Positions 33,780-44,139 of a stretch of DNA of 64,000 nucleotides are shown in pieces; positions within the stretch are counted from its first letter, which is position 1; every line of letters begins with the position of its first letter. Origin of the DNA: Sphingomonas elodea ATCC 31461 (GTDB lineage Bacteria > Pseudomonadota > Alphaproteobacteria > Sphingomonadales > Sphingomonadaceae); contig NZ_AGFU01000002.1 of assembly GCF_000226955.1 (NCBI RefSeq), positions 62,001 through 126,000 on the forward strand. The letters are read 5' to 3'. The notes under the pieces are model-generated. The model ran no database searches, was not told the origin of the DNA, and saw only the letters and a program-made list of their open reading frames with translations. The position numbers and the translations under genes are program-made.

Positions 33780-33827
33780 CGCATCCTTCCTGTCTGCCAG
33801 GGCTATCCCCTGAACAAGTGGGTTACG

Positions 33828-33843
33828 TTTACGCGAACGTCAA
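33828..33843 (-). promoter_or_regulatory. Putative LiuR-type operator upstream of etfBA
   Basis: TTTACGCGAACGTCAA (plus strand) fits the palindrome TTnACG-N4-CGTnAA reported for LiuR/MerR-type regulators of branched-chain amino acid and acyl-CoA genes, of which etfBA is a known target in other proteobacteria. It overlaps a TTGACG that could be the -35 box of etfB. The operator class is taken from published consensus by memory and is not proven here. Confidence 0.4.
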
Positions 33844-33960
33844 CCGCTCGCAAGCGATTCGGCGTACGCATGGATCAGCGTGCCGAAGGATTCCGGGGGT
33901 GGAAATTTTGGATAGCTGACCGAAATGCCAGTAGCGGGCGCGGGAACGGTCAAGCCTGCA

Positions 33961-34127
33961 ATTCCTCCCCGGTACGGGGAGGGGGACAGCCGCCGAAGGC
34001 GGTGGGGGAGGGGTCGCGCCGACAGGCGCGGAAAGGGTGGAGATCGCAGGGACACCGCCGCTAGCGCGGCGGCCCCTCCACCACGCTGCTGCGCAGCGCG
34101 GTCCCCCTCCCCGTTCCGGGGAGGAAT
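33961..34127. repeat. 167-bp inverted repeat element, family 3 composite
   Basis: Arms of 27 bp (33961-33987 and 34101-34127) match with one mismatch: ATTCCTCCCCGG(T/A)ACGGG and so on. Inside are further palindromes CCGCC-GAA-GGCGG, CCGCCGCTAGCGCGGCGG and GCTGCTGCGCAGCGC. It fills much of the 419-nt gap between etfB and sucC. The rest of that gap holds only the etfB control region and nothing else recognised. Confidence 0.8.
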
Positions 34128-34198
34128 GATCTGCGCCGCCAGCGTACCCCGATGGCAGCCGCCCTCGACCGACGAATCCGTCGGGGCGGCCGTGTCGC

Positions 34199-35398
<1,200 letters not shown>

Positions 35399-35483
35399 GG
35401 GAGCAGTCCGCCTTTTCAAGGGAACGGGGAAATGGATCGCGCGGGGCTAAAGCACAGCGCGCGCGCGAAATCCACCCTTTTAG

Positions 35484-35512
35484 GGTTTAATGAGATTGCG
35501 AATGATTTGCAA
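35484..35512 (-). promoter_or_regulatory. Candidate sucC promoter overlapped by a Fur-like palindrome
   Basis: On the minus strand TTGCAA (35507-35512), 17 nt, then TAAACC (35484-35489) looks like a promoter. The plus-strand palindrome TTGCGAATGATTTGCAA (35496-35512) covers the -35 box and resembles Fur boxes of alphaproteobacteria. Transcription would start about 80 nt before sucC. The rest of the 407-nt gap up to ppiB holds two repeats (35610-35704 and 35768-35796). Confidence 0.5.
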
Positions 35513-35609
35513 CACTGCGCGGTATACGGATGGAGCGCGAACCTTTACGGCCGGCGTGCTTACCATCCGGTGAAGCGGGGAGGAGGCCGCACCCTCTCCA
35601 GACCCAATG

Positions 35610-35704
35610 GTCATTCCCGCCAAGGCGGGAATTCATTTGCCACGCCGCTGGGGACAGGAACCGCGGCTTCAGCGCCAATGGATCCCTGCCTTCGCCGGGA
35701 TGAC
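35610..35704. repeat. Dispersed long inverted repeat, family 1, copy b (degenerate)
   Basis: Left arm 35610-35637 and right arm 35677-35704 match the 28-bp arms of the copy at 25666 with several changes (CCCGCCAAGGCGGG in place of CCCGGCGAAAGCCGGG). The centre is of similar length, so it is an older or variant copy. Confidence 0.7.
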
Positions 35705-35767
35705 GGTGGGTGGTGAGGATGGCGGTGCCATCCCGCCGCAGGTTTCGTCGCCCCACCGCCGCAACAG

Positions 35768-35796
35768 CCCCTCCCACCTCAGCGAAGCGGGAGGGG
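35768..35796. repeat. GC-rich hairpin downstream of ppiB
   Basis: CCCCTCCC (35768-35775) pairs with GGGAGGGG (35789-35796), ten nt past the ppiB stop (minus strand). It is of the CCTCCC/GGGAGG family and could act as a terminator or mRNA stabiliser. Confidence 0.55.
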
Positions 35797-35805
35797 ATAC
35801 ACGCA

Positions 35806-36261
35806 TCACGCCTCGGTGCGGGCCTTGACGATCTTGCCCGGAGTCGCGGGCGGCTCGCCCTTCGGCAGCGCGTCGACATGCTCCATGCCGTCGACGACTT
35901 CGCCCCAGACGGTGTACTGGCCGTCGAGGAAGCTGGCGTCGTCGAGGCAGATGAAGAACTGCGAATTGGCGCTGTTCGGGTTCATCGTGCGGGCCATCGA
36001 GCAGACGCCGCGGGCATGGCGCTCCTTCGAGAATTCCTGCGCGAGGTCCGGCTTGTCCGAGCCGCCCATGCCGGTCCCCGAGGGATCGCCGCCCTGCGCC
36101 ATGAAGCCGTCGATCACGCGGTGGAAGATCACGCCGTCGTAAAAGCCTTCGTCGGCGAGGCCGGCGATGCGCGCGACATGGTTCGGCGCGAGGTCCGGGC
36201 GGAGGCGGATGCGGACATCGCCGGTATCGAGCGTGAGAACGAGCGTGGTGGGTTCGGCCAT
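35806..36261 (-). CDS. ppiB: Peptidylprolyl isomerase (cyclophilin)
   Basis: A 151-residue single-domain cyclophilin without a signal peptide. The active-site region FHRVIDGFMAQGGDPSGTG (catalytic arginine in FHRVI), the MNPNSANSQFFI stretch and TVWGEVVDGMEHVD are all present. It catalyses cis-trans isomerisation at proline in cytoplasmic proteins. It is divergent from mgtE. Confidence 0.93.
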   Translation of the reverse strand: MAEPTTLVLTLDTGDVRIRLRPDLAPNHVARIAGLADEGFYDGVIFHRVIDGFMAQGGDPSGTGMGGSDKPDLAQEFSKERHARGVCSMARTMNPNSANSQFFICLDDASFLDGQYTVWGEVVDGMEHVDALPKGEPPATPGKIVKARTEA

Positions 36262-36379
36262 GGGGCACCTCTTCTATAAATCCGGGACCAAGCCCTAGGC
36301 GGAGCGCTGCCGACTTGCAAATCCGGGCGTGCGGTGGCAGCGCGCCCCACACGAGGGCCGCAGCACGGGAGGTCGGACG

Positions 36380-37783
36380 GTGAGCGAGACCGAACTGCAG
36401 GAAGAGGCGACCGCACCCGAGAGCCAGCTGGACGAGGACGATCGGCTCAAGCCCGAATTCGTCAGCGCGGTGCTCGAGGCGGTCGATCAGGGCGATCCCG
36501 AGGCCGCACACGCGCTGGTCGCGCCGCTCCATCCCGCCGACATCGCCGACCTGATCGAGCTGGTGCCGGCCGAGCAGCGCGCCGACGTCGTCACCGCCAT
36601 TTCCGACCTGATCGACGGCGATGTCCTCGCCGAGATGAACGACTGGGTGCGCGAAGCGCTGGTCGACGCGCTTGAGCCGCATCAGGTGGCCGATATCGCC
36701 GCCGAGCTCGACACCGACGACGCGGTCGCGATCATCGAGGACATGGACGTCGAGGACCAGCGCGAGGTGCTTCGCGCGCTCGACCCCGACGACCGCGCCG
36801 CGATCGAGGAAGCGCTGTCCTTCCCGGAGGAATCCGCCGGCCGCCTGATGCAGCGCGAGCTGATCGCGGTGCCCGAGCACTGGACCGTGGGCGACGTGCT
36901 CGACTATCTGCGCGGCAATGACGAACTGACCACCGATTTCTGGGAAATCTTCGTCGTCGATCCCTCGCACAAGCCGATCGGCACCTGCGAACTTTCCTGG
37001 ATCCTGCGCACCCCGCGCGGGATCACGATCAGCGACGTGATGAAGCGCGAGCAGACGCTGATCCCGATCGACATGGACCAGGAGGAAGTGGCGCTGCGCT
37101 TCCAGAAATACGCGCTGATCTCGGCCGCCGTGGTCGATCTGAGCGGCCGGCTGGTCGGCATGATCACGGTGGACGACATCGTCCACATCATCTCGCAGGA
37201 AGCCGGCGAGGACATTCTCCGCCTGTCCGGCGCGGGCGAGGGCGACATCAACGAGCCCGTACTGCTGACGGTGAAGACCCGGCTGACCTGGCTGTTCGTC
37301 AATCTCGGTACGGCGATGCTCGCCGCCTCGGTCGTCGGGCTGTTCCAGGGCGAGATCGCCAAGTTCGCGCTGCTCGCGGTGCTGATGCCGATCGTCTCGG
37401 GCATGGGCGGCAATGCCGGCACCCAGACGCTGGCGGTGGTGGTGCGCGCGATCGCGACCAACCAGCTGACCGAATCGAACACGCTCCGCATGATCCTGCG
37501 CGAGCTGCGCATTGCCGCCGCCAACGGCGCGACGCTGGGGCTGGCGATCGGGGCAGGGACGATGCTGGTCTATGGCATTCCCTGGCTGGCGGCGGTGATC
37601 GCCGCGGCGATGGTGATCAACAACCTGATTGCCGGCCTCGCAGGGGTGCTGATCCCGGTGACGCTCGATCGGCTGCGGGTGGACCCCGCGGTGGCATCGG
37701 CGGTGTTCGTGACGATGATGACCGACGTGATGGGATTCTTTTCGTTCCTCGGTCTCGCGACGCTGGTGGGGCTGGGCGGCTGA
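36380..37783 (+). CDS. mgtE: Magnesium transporter MgtE
   Basis: A 467-residue MgtE. The N domain (about 25-140) is a helical repeat with HPADIADLIELVP, two CBS domains follow (about 145-270), then five membrane helices with the pore motif PIVSGMGGNAGTQTLAVVVRAIA. The acidic N and CBS domains sense magnesium and close the channel. The GTG start at 36380 follows GGGAGG (36367-36372). Confidence 0.95.
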   Translation: MSETELQEEATAPESQLDEDDRLKPEFVSAVLEAVDQGDPEAAHALVAPLHPADIADLIELVPAEQRADVVTAISDLIDGDVLAEMNDWVREALVDALEPHQVADIAAELDTDDAVAIIEDMDVEDQREVLRALDPDDRAAIEEALSFPEESAGRLMQRELIAVPEHWTVGDVLDYLRGNDELTTDFWEIFVVDPSHKPIGTCELSWILRTPRGITISDVMKREQTLIPIDMDQEEVALRFQKYALISAAVVDLSGRLVGMITVDDIVHIISQEAGEDILRLSGAGEGDINEPVLLTVKTRLTWLFVNLGTAMLAASVVGLFQGEIAKFALLAVLMPIVSGMGGNAGTQTLAVVVRAIATNQLTESNTLRMILRELRIAAANGATLGLAIGAGTMLVYGIPWLAAVIAAAMVINNLIAGLAGVLIPVTLDRLRVDPAVASAVFVTMMTDVMGFFSFLGLATLVGLGG

Positions 37784-37819
37784 CTTGATCGGGGCCGTGG
37801 GATTGCCCAAATCAGCCGC

Positions 37820-38221
37820 GTGCCACTCCATCTCACCAAGGTCGCCTTTGCGTGCGACAGCGTCGACTTCCTGCGCGAACGTCTGGAGGCGCGTGCGGCG
37901 CTGGGCGGCGTCGCGCTGACCACGCGCTATCTGCCGAAACGCCACGAGGAGATCGACGGCGGATCGCTGTTCTGGATCCTCAAACACCAGCTGGTCGGCC
38001 GCTCGCCGATCCTTGGCTTCGGCGAGGCCGATGGCGGCCGCACCGCGATCCTGCTGGAGCCCAAGCTGGTGCTGGTCCAGGCACGACCCAAGCGCGCGCA
38101 CCAGGGATGGCGCTATCTGGAAGCCAAGGACGCGCCGCCGGATCTGGGCGATCTGGACGGGGGAGCGGACGAACTGCCGCCGGCGCTGATGGGCGAGCTG
38201 GCGGGGCTGGGGCTGCTGTAG
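37820..38221 (+). CDS. DUF1489 family protein
   Basis: A 133-residue protein of the alphaproteobacterial DUF1489 family: VPLHLTKVAFACDSVDFLRERLEAR at the start, TTRYLPKRHEEIDGGSLFWILKHQLVGRSPILGF in the middle and a conserved HQGWRYLEAKDAPPDL near the end. Function unknown. The GTG start at 37820 is used. It follows mgtE by 36 nt and precedes a repeat. Confidence 0.88.
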   Translation: MPLHLTKVAFACDSVDFLRERLEARAALGGVALTTRYLPKRHEEIDGGSLFWILKHQLVGRSPILGFGEADGGRTAILLEPKLVLVQARPKRAHQGWRYLEAKDAPPDLGDLDGGADELPPALMGELAGLGLL

Positions 38222-38233
38222 CTTCCGTCCTTA

Positions 38234-38342
38234 AGCCCCTCCTCCTTGGAGGTGGGGTTTGGGGGTGGAGGGATTCCAGACCGGTTGTTGGTCTCTGCGA
38301 GACACTGCCCCACCCCAACCCCTCCCCTGAAGGGGAGGGGCT
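38234..38342. repeat. Family 2 inverted repeat between convergent genes, copy a
   Basis: About 109 bp: CCCCTCCTCC-TT-GGAGGTGGGG, a middle with GGTCTCTGCGAGAC, and CCCCTCCCCT-GAA-GGGGAGGGG. The copy at 55844-55950 has the same order and nearly the same sequence. Both lie between a plus gene and a minus gene that meet tail to tail. Confidence 0.82.
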
Positions 38343-38351
38343 AAGTACGGC

Positions 38352-39329
38352 TCAAACCGCTTCCGCCCGGAGCGGCCGGCTCAGCAGTGCGTCGATCACC
38401 TCGGCCACCGGTGCGCCTTCGAGCAGCGCGTTGACTGCCAGCGCAACCGGCATTTCCACACCTGCCTCCGCTGCCGCTTCCCGCAGCACCGGCGCGGTGA
38501 AGGCGCCTTCGGCCACGGTCTTGCGGTCCGAGAGCAGCTCGGCGGCGCTGCGCCCTTGTCCCAGCCCGACGCCCAGCGAGAAATTGCGTGAATTGGTGGA
38601 GGAGCAGGTGAGGACGAGGTCGCCCAATCCCGAAAGCCCGGTCAGCGTCTCCGCCTGGGCGCCGCGCGCCAGACCGAATCGGGTCATTTCCGCAAAGCCG
38701 CGCGCAATCAGTGCCGCGCGCGCGTTGAGGCCAAGGCCGGCGCCCTCCACCACCCCGCAGGCGATGGCGAGCACGTTCTTCACCGCCCCGCCTATCTCCG
38801 CGCCGATCACATCGGCCGAGGCATAGGGGCGGAAGGCTGGGGCGCCGAGCCGCTCCACCAGTCGGGTGCGCAGCGCGGCATCCTCGCAGGCGAGCGTCAC
38901 CGCGGTCGGCTTCCCCGCTGCCACCTCATGCGCGAAGGTGGGGCCGGACAGCACCGCGATCGGCGCCCTGGGGGCGACGCTGCGCGCCACCTCGCCGACC
39001 AGCAGCCGCGTCCCCGCCTCGATGCCCTTGGCGCACAGCACCAGCGGCGTGGTCCCCACCGCCGTTTCCGCCAGCACCGCGCGGACATGTTGTGCCGGCG
39101 CCACCACCAGCAGCGCGTCGCAGCCGCCGAGGTCGCCGAGGCTGCCGGTCGCGTGGATACTGGGGGAGAGCGGCACGCCGGCGAGGAACTGGCGGTTCTC
39201 GTGGTCGGCATTGACGCTCGCCACCACCTCCGGCTCGCGCGCCCAGAGCAGCACCGGCTCGGTGCCGCGTGCCGCCACCTGCGCAAGCGCTGTTCCCCAG
39301 GCGCCGCCGCCGATCACCCCGATCTTCAT
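38352..39329 (-). CDS. gpsA: Glycerol-3-phosphate dehydrogenase [NAD(P)+]
   Basis: A 325-residue enzyme with [20 protein letters not shown] (Rossmann GxGxxG), the [20 protein letters not shown] motif, the catalytic lysine in [13 protein letters not shown] and [11 protein letters not shown]. It makes sn-glycerol 3-phosphate from dihydroxyacetone phosphate for lipid synthesis. Its ATG overlaps the tsaD stop by four nt. Confidence 0.96.
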   Translation of the reverse strand: MKIGVIGGGAWGTALAQVAARGTEPVLLWAREPEVVASVNADHENRQFLAGVPLSPSIHATGSLGDLGGCDALLVVAPAQHVRAVLAETAVGTTPLVLCAKGIEAGTRLLVGEVARSVAPRAPIAVLSGPTFAHEVAAGKPTAVTLACEDAALRTRLVERLGAPAFRPYASADVIGAEIGGAVKNVLAIACGVVEGAGLGLNARAALIARGFAEMTRFGLARGAQAETLTGLSGLGDLVLTCSSTNSRNFSLGVGLGQGRSAAELLSDRKTVAEGAFTAPVLREAAAEAGVEMPVALAVNALLEGAPVAEVIDALLSRPLRAEAV

Positions 39330-40357
39330 GCCTTCACTCCTGCGCCGCGTACCTTCTCCGCATCGGGATCGAGCGGCCAGCGCGCCCGCGCCGGGGTGTC
39401 GAGCGGATCGGTAAGCCCCTGGGCGAAGCGCTCGGCCCCGGCCCAGGCGATCATCGCCGCATTGTCGGTGCACAGCCAGAGCGGCGGCGCGACGAAGCGG
39501 AGGGCGTGTTCCGCCGCGAGCGTTTCCAGCGCGCCGCGCACCGCCTTGTTCGCGGCGACACCGCCGGCGACGACCAGCGCGCTCGGCTGCACGGTCACGC
39601 TCGTCAGCGCGCGCCGGGTGCGATCGACCAGGCAATCGACCACCGCCTGCTGGAACGAGGCGGCGAGATCTTCCGCGCTATAGTCGTTCACGGCACGGGC
39701 GACGGCGCTCTTGAGGCCCGCGAACGAGAAATGCGGCTCGCCCGATCCGACCAGCGGGCGGGGCAGGGGCACCGCCCTGGGATTGCCGCGCATCGCCGCC
39801 TGCTCCACCGCCGGGCCGCCGGGGAAGCCGAGGCCGAGCAGCTTGGCGGTCTTGTCGAACGCCTCGCCCGCGGCATCGTCGATCGTGGTGGCGAGCCGGC
39901 GATAGCGGCTGACGCCTTCCACCAGCAGCAGCTGACAATGCCCGCCCGAGACGAGCAGCAGCAGATAGGGAAATTCCAGGCTCTGGTCGCCCAGGCGCGG
40001 CGAGAGGGCATGGCCCTCCAGATGATTCACCGCCACCAGCGGCTTGTTCGCGGCGAGCGCCAGCGCCTTGCCGGTGACGAGGCCCACCATCACCCCGCCG
40101 ATCAGCCCCGGCCCGGCGGTGGCGGCGATCGCATCGACCTGGTCGAGCGTCACGCCCGCTTCTTCCAGCGCCGCCTCGACCAGCGGCCCCAGCATCTCGA
40201 CATGCGCGCGCGCGGCGATTTCGGGGACGACACCGCCATAGGGCCGGTGCGCCTCTTCCTGCCGCGCCAGCTTGTGCGCGCGGATGGTGCCGTCGCTTTC
40301 CACCAGGGCCGCCGCGGTTTCGTCGCAGCTCGATTCAAGTCCGAGGATGAGTGCCAT
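39326..40357 (-). CDS. tsaD: tRNA N6-threonylcarbamoyladenosine synthase subunit TsaD
   Basis: A 343-residue ASKHA-fold enzyme. It opens with [20 protein letters not shown], has the metal-binding [11 protein letters not shown] and the loops [22 protein letters not shown] and [12 protein letters not shown]. With TsaB, TsaE and TsaC it forms t6A at position 37 of ANN-decoding tRNAs. The gene is first in a pair with gpsA and divergent from hemC, a common alphaproteobacterial order. Confidence 0.97.
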   Translation of the reverse strand: MALILGLESSCDETAAALVESDGTIRAHKLARQEEAHRPYGGVVPEIAARAHVEMLGPLVEAALEEAGVTLDQVDAIAATAGPGLIGGVMVGLVTGKALALAANKPLVAVNHLEGHALSPRLGDQSLEFPYLLLLVSGGHCQLLLVEGVSRYRRLATTIDDAAGEAFDKTAKLLGLGFPGGPAVEQAAMRGNPRAVPLPRPLVGSGEPHFSFAGLKSAVARAVNDYSAEDLAASFQQAVVDCLVDRTRRALTSVTVQPSALVVAGGVAANKAVRGALETLAAEHALRFVAPPLWLCTDNAAMIAWAGAERFAQGLTDPLDTPARARWPLDPDAEKVRGAGVKA

Positions 40358-40462
40358 GCTCCTCCTCTACGCCGCTTGGCGGCCGGGTCCAGAGGCGGAC
40401 GGCGTTTGGCTCCGCGAAGACCCCCATTGCCCTTGCTTCGCCGCGACCGTAGCACCGGCGCC

Positions 40463-41368
40463 ATGACTGCATTCCGCATCGGCACCCGCGGCTCCCCGCT
40501 CGCCCTTACCCAGGCCCATATGGTTCGCGATGCGCTGAAGGCCGCACACGGGATCGAGGGCGAGATCGTGGTCGTGCGCACCACCGGCGACAAGGTGCAG
40601 GACCGGCCGCTCGCCGAGATTGGCGGCAAGGCGCTGTGGACCAAGGAGCTGGATCGCGCACTGCTGGAAGGCGAGATCGACTGCGCGGTGCATTCGATGA
40701 AGGATGTCGAGACGCTCCGCCCCGAGGCCATCGCCATCGCCGCGATGCTGCCCCGCGCCGATGTGCGCGACCGGCTGGTCGGCGCCGAATCGCTTGCCGC
40801 GCTCAAACCAGGCGCGGTGATCGGCACCGCCTCGCCCCGGCGGGCCGCGCAGGTCAAGCGCCACCGGCCGGACGTCTCGACCGTTCTGTTCCGGGGCAAT
40901 GTCGATACGCGGCTTGCCAGGCTGGCGGCGGGCGAGGCGGATGCGACGCTGCTCGCCTCGGCCGGGCTGGAACGGCTGGGGCGGCACGATGTCGGCCATG
41001 TCCTGCCGACCAACGTCATGCTGCCGGCGCCGGCGCAGGGCGCGGTGGGAATCGAGGCGCGGGCCGCCGATACGCGCACGCTCGCGCTGCTCGGGGCGAT
41101 CGATCATCCGAAGACCCGCGCCTGCGTGATGGCCGAACGTGCCCTGCTGGCGGCGTTGATGGCCGATTGCCACTCGCCGGTCGCGGCGCTCGCCACGCTC
41201 GAAGGTGCGATCCTTACGATCGAGGCGGAACTCTTTTCGGAGGACGGCAGCGCCCATGTGCACGGCATGATCGAAGGCGCGCCGGAGGATCCGATGCTCC
41301 CCGCGGCGCTTGCCCGCGACCTGCTCGATCGTGCGCCGGACGCGGTGCGCGCGCTGTTCGCCGGATGA
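40463..41368 (+). CDS. hemC: Hydroxymethylbilane synthase (porphobilinogen deaminase)
   Basis: A 301-residue enzyme that joins four porphobilinogens. It has RIGTRGSPLALTQA, HSMKDVETLRP (the HSxKD site), IGTASPRRAAQVK, and the dipyrromethane cofactor cysteine in MADCHSPVAAL. It is the third committed step of tetrapyrrole synthesis. The stop overlaps hemD by ATGA. Confidence 0.96.
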   Translation: MTAFRIGTRGSPLALTQAHMVRDALKAAHGIEGEIVVVRTTGDKVQDRPLAEIGGKALWTKELDRALLEGEIDCAVHSMKDVETLRPEAIAIAAMLPRADVRDRLVGAESLAALKPGAVIGTASPRRAAQVKRHRPDVSTVLFRGNVDTRLARLAAGEADATLLASAGLERLGRHDVGHVLPTNVMLPAPAQGAVGIEARAADTRTLALLGAIDHPKTRACVMAERALLAALMADCHSPVAALATLEGAILTIEAELFSEDGSAHVHGMIEGAPEDPMLPAALARDLLDRAPDAVRALFAG

Positions 41369-42027
41369 GCCGGCCCATCGCGGTGCTGCGGCCCGAGCCC
41401 GGCAACCGCATCACCGCCGCCGCCATCGAGGGCCGGGGACGCACCGCGATCCGCCTGCCGCTGTTCGCGACGCGTCCGCTCTCCTGGCGCGTGCCCGATC
41501 CGGCGGCGTTCGATGCGCTGATCCTGACGAGCGCGAACGCGGTACGGCTGGCGGGAAGCGGACTCGACGCCCTGCGGGGCCTTCCCGTCCACGCGGTGGG
41601 CGACGCGACCGCGTCGGCGGCGCGCAGGGCGCATTTCGATGTCGTGTCGGTCGGGCAGGCCGGGGCTGCCGCGCTCGTCGAACAGGCCGGCGCGGCGGGG
41701 GTCCGCCGTGCGCTCCACCTCGCCGGGCAGGAGCGGACGCTGGACGCCGGCGGCATCGTGGCCGAAATCGTGCCGGTCTATGCGAGCGAGCCGTTGCCGA
41801 TTGCCCCGGAGGCGGTCGCCGCGCTCGCCGGCAGCATCGCGCTGGTGCAATCGGCCCGTGCCGGGGAACGCCTGGCCGAGCTCGTCCCGGACCGCGGCGC
41901 GATCGTGCTTGCGGCGATCAGCGCGGCGGCGGCGGCGGGTGCGGGCACCGGCTGGCGGGCCGTCGCGATCGCACCGCGACCCGAGACCGAGGCGCTGATC
42001 GACCTCGCCATCGCGCTCGCCGATTGA
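41365..42027 (+). CDS. hemD: Uroporphyrinogen-III synthase
   Basis: A 220-residue two-lobe enzyme of low family conservation, recognised by its place behind hemC, its length, and the motifs ALILTSANAVRLAG, PVHAVGDATASAARRAHF and HLAGQERT. It closes hydroxymethylbilane to uroporphyrinogen III. The ATG overlaps hemC by four nt. Confidence 0.9.
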   Translation: MSRPIAVLRPEPGNRITAAAIEGRGRTAIRLPLFATRPLSWRVPDPAAFDALILTSANAVRLAGSGLDALRGLPVHAVGDATASAARRAHFDVVSVGQAGAAALVEQAGAAGVRRALHLAGQERTLDAGGIVAEIVPVYASEPLPIAPEAVAALAGSIALVQSARAGERLAELVPDRGAIVLAAISAAAAAGAGTGWRAVAIAPRPETEALIDLAIALAD

Positions 42028-42059
42028 CCGCAGGGGCTCACCCGGCGAAAAGGGCGCCC

Positions 42060-42953
42060 ATGAGCGACGAGCCCCTGGCGCCCGAGCCGGTCCGAACCCT
42101 GAGTCCGCGCCGTAACCGAATGATCCCCGTCGGGCTGGGCTTCCTCGCCGGCGCGGCGCTGACGGCCGGTGCGATGCACTATGCCGCCCCACATCTAGCG
42201 ACCCCCGCCGAGCCTTCTGCGAAGCCCGCCGCCTCTCCCTCCCCGGCCCCGCCGGCGCTGAAGATGCCGCCGCCGGTGCTGCCGCCGGCGACGGACGTGG
42301 CGACGCTCGATGCGCGGGAGAGTGCGCTGGCCGCCCGGCTGGATGCCCTGGAAGTGCAGCTGCGCCAGGCCGACGAGAGCGCGCGCAATGCCGCCCAATA
42401 TTCCACCCAGGCCGAACGGCTGATGGTCGCGGCCGCGGTGCGGCGCGCGGTCGAGCGCGGGCAGCCGCTGGGCAGCCTGGAGCAGCAGCTGCGCGCCCGG
42501 TTCGGCGGGGCGCATCCGCAAGCGGTTGGCGCGATCGTCACCGCGGCGGCCGATCCGTTGACGCTGGAGGACCTGCGCATCGCGCTGGATACCATCGCGC
42601 CGCGGCTCGGCACCGGGCCGGACGACAGCATCTGGGTGCGCTTCCGCGCCTTTGTCGGCGACCTGTTCGTGCTCCACCAGGCCGGCGTGCCGAGCCCGCG
42701 CCCGGCCGAGCGCCTGCGCCGTGCCCGCAGCGCGCTGGCCGCCGGCAATGTCGAGACCGCAATCGCCGAAGTGGCGCACATGCCGGGCGCCTCCGTGGCG
42801 GAGGGCTGGACCAGCGCCGCCACGCGCTATGTCAACGCCCGCAAGGCATTGGACGAAATAGAGAAGGCGGCCGCTGCAACGCCGCCCAAACCCCCGGTCG
42901 TGGCGCCGGCACCCGCCCCCGCCCCGGCACCGGAGACACCGAGGAACGACTGA
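42060..42953 (+). CDS. Coiled-coil inner membrane protein (COG4223/mitofilin-like)
   Basis: A 297-residue protein with one transmembrane helix (about 23-42, [22 protein letters not shown]), a Pro/Ala-rich linker, a helical coiled-coil part (about 85-140) and a folded helical C-terminus. In alphaproteobacteria the gene behind hemD often codes for a mitofilin-like protein, the bacterial relative of mitochondrial Mic60, though the tail here ends in a Pro/Ala run. Assignment is by layout and neighbour, so moderate. Confidence 0.6.
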   Translation: MSDEPLAPEPVRTLSPRRNRMIPVGLGFLAGAALTAGAMHYAAPHLATPAEPSAKPAASPSPAPPALKMPPPVLPPATDVATLDARESALAARLDALEVQLRQADESARNAAQYSTQAERLMVAAAVRRAVERGQPLGSLEQQLRARFGGAHPQAVGAIVTAAADPLTLEDLRIALDTIAPRLGTGPDDSIWVRFRAFVGDLFVLHQAGVPSPRPAERLRRARSALAAGNVETAIAEVAHMPGASVAEGWTSAATRYVNARKALDEIEKAAAATPPKPPVVAPAPAPAPAPETPRND

Positions 42954-42954
42954 A

Positions 42955-44139
42955 ATGGCAGAGATGGGCCGGTTCGACTGGCAGGATCCGTTCGGGCTCG
43001 ACGGCGAGCTGACCGACGAGGAACGGATGGTGCAGGGTGCCGCACGCGACTACGCACAGGGCGAGCTGCTCCCGCGCGTGACCTCCGCCTATCTGGAGGA
43101 ACGCTTCGACCGCGAGATCATGGCCGAGATGGGCACGCTGGGCCTGCTCGGGCCCACGATCCCCGAAACCTATGGCGGCGCCGGGCTCGGCTATGTCGCC
43201 TATGGCCTGGTCGCGCGCGAGGTGGAGCGGGTCGATTCGGGCTATCGCTCGGCGATGAGCGTGCAGAGCTCGCTCGTCATGCACCCGATCCACGCCTATG
43301 GTAGCGAGGAGCAAAGGCGGAAATACCTGCCCAAGCTGGCGAGCGGCGAATGGGTCGGCTGCTTCGGCCTGACCGAGCCCGATGCCGGCTCGGACCCCGC
43401 CGGCATGCGCACCCGCGCCGAGAAGATCGACGGCGGCTACCGGATCACCGGCGCCAAGATGTGGATCACCAATTCGCCGATCGCCGACGTGTTCGTCGTC
43501 TGGGCGAAGAGCGACGCGCATGACGGCGCGATCCGCGGCTTCGTGCTCGAGCGGGGCATGAAGGGGCTTACCAGCCCCAAGATCGAGGGCAAGCTGAGCT
43601 TGCGCGCCTCGGTGACCGGCGAGATCGTGATGGACGGGGTGGAAGTGGGCGAAGACGCGCTGCTGCCCAACGTGCAGGGGCTGAAGGGCCCGTTCGGCTG
43701 CCTCAACCGCGCGCGTTACGGCATCGCCTGGGGCACGATGGGCGCGGCCGAGGCCTGCTTCCACGCCGCGCGGCAGTACACGCTGGACCGCCACCAGTTC
43801 GGCCGGCCGCTGGCGGCGACCCAACTGGTGCAGCTCAAGCTCGCCAATATGCAGACCGAGATCGCGCTGGGGTTGCAGGCGGCGCTGCGCTGCGGGCGGA
43901 TGTTCGACGCGGGCACGCTGGCGCCTGAGGCGATCAGCATCATCAAGCGCAACAATTGCGGCAAGGCGCTGGAGATCGCCCGGGTTGCGCGCGACATGCA
44001 TGGCGGCAACGGCATCTCGGCCGACTTCCATGTGATCCGCCATGCGATCAACCTCGAGACGGTGAACACGTACGAGGGCACGCACGACGTGCACGGGCTG
44101 ATACTCGGCCGGGCGATCACCGGCATCGCGGCGTTCTGA
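42955..44139 (+). CDS. gcdH: Acyl-CoA dehydrogenase, probably glutaryl-CoA dehydrogenase
   Basis: A 394-residue flavoprotein. It has [16 protein letters not shown] and the FAD and substrate motifs [19 protein letters not shown], the [13 protein letters not shown] loop, and the C-terminal [20 protein letters not shown], whose glutamate (near 374) is the catalytic base in glutaryl-CoA dehydrogenase. That enzyme oxidises and decarboxylates glutaryl-CoA to crotonyl-CoA in lysine and tryptophan breakdown. Electrons go to ETF, encoded at 32.1-33.8 kb. Confidence 0.88.
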   Translation: MAEMGRFDWQDPFGLDGELTDEERMVQGAARDYAQGELLPRVTSAYLEERFDREIMAEMGTLGLLGPTIPETYGGAGLGYVAYGLVAREVERVDSGYRSAMSVQSSLVMHPIHAYGSEEQRRKYLPKLASGEWVGCFGLTEPDAGSDPAGMRTRAEKIDGGYRITGAKMWITNSPIADVFVVWAKSDAHDGAIRGFVLERGMKGLTSPKIEGKLSLRASVTGEIVMDGVEVGEDALLPNVQGLKGPFGCLNRARYGIAWGTMGAAEACFHAARQYTLDRHQFGRPLAATQLVQLKLANMQTEIALGLQAALRCGRMFDAGTLAPEAISIIKRNNCGKALEIARVARDMHGGNGISADFHVIRHAINLETVNTYEGTHDVHGLILGRAITGIAAF

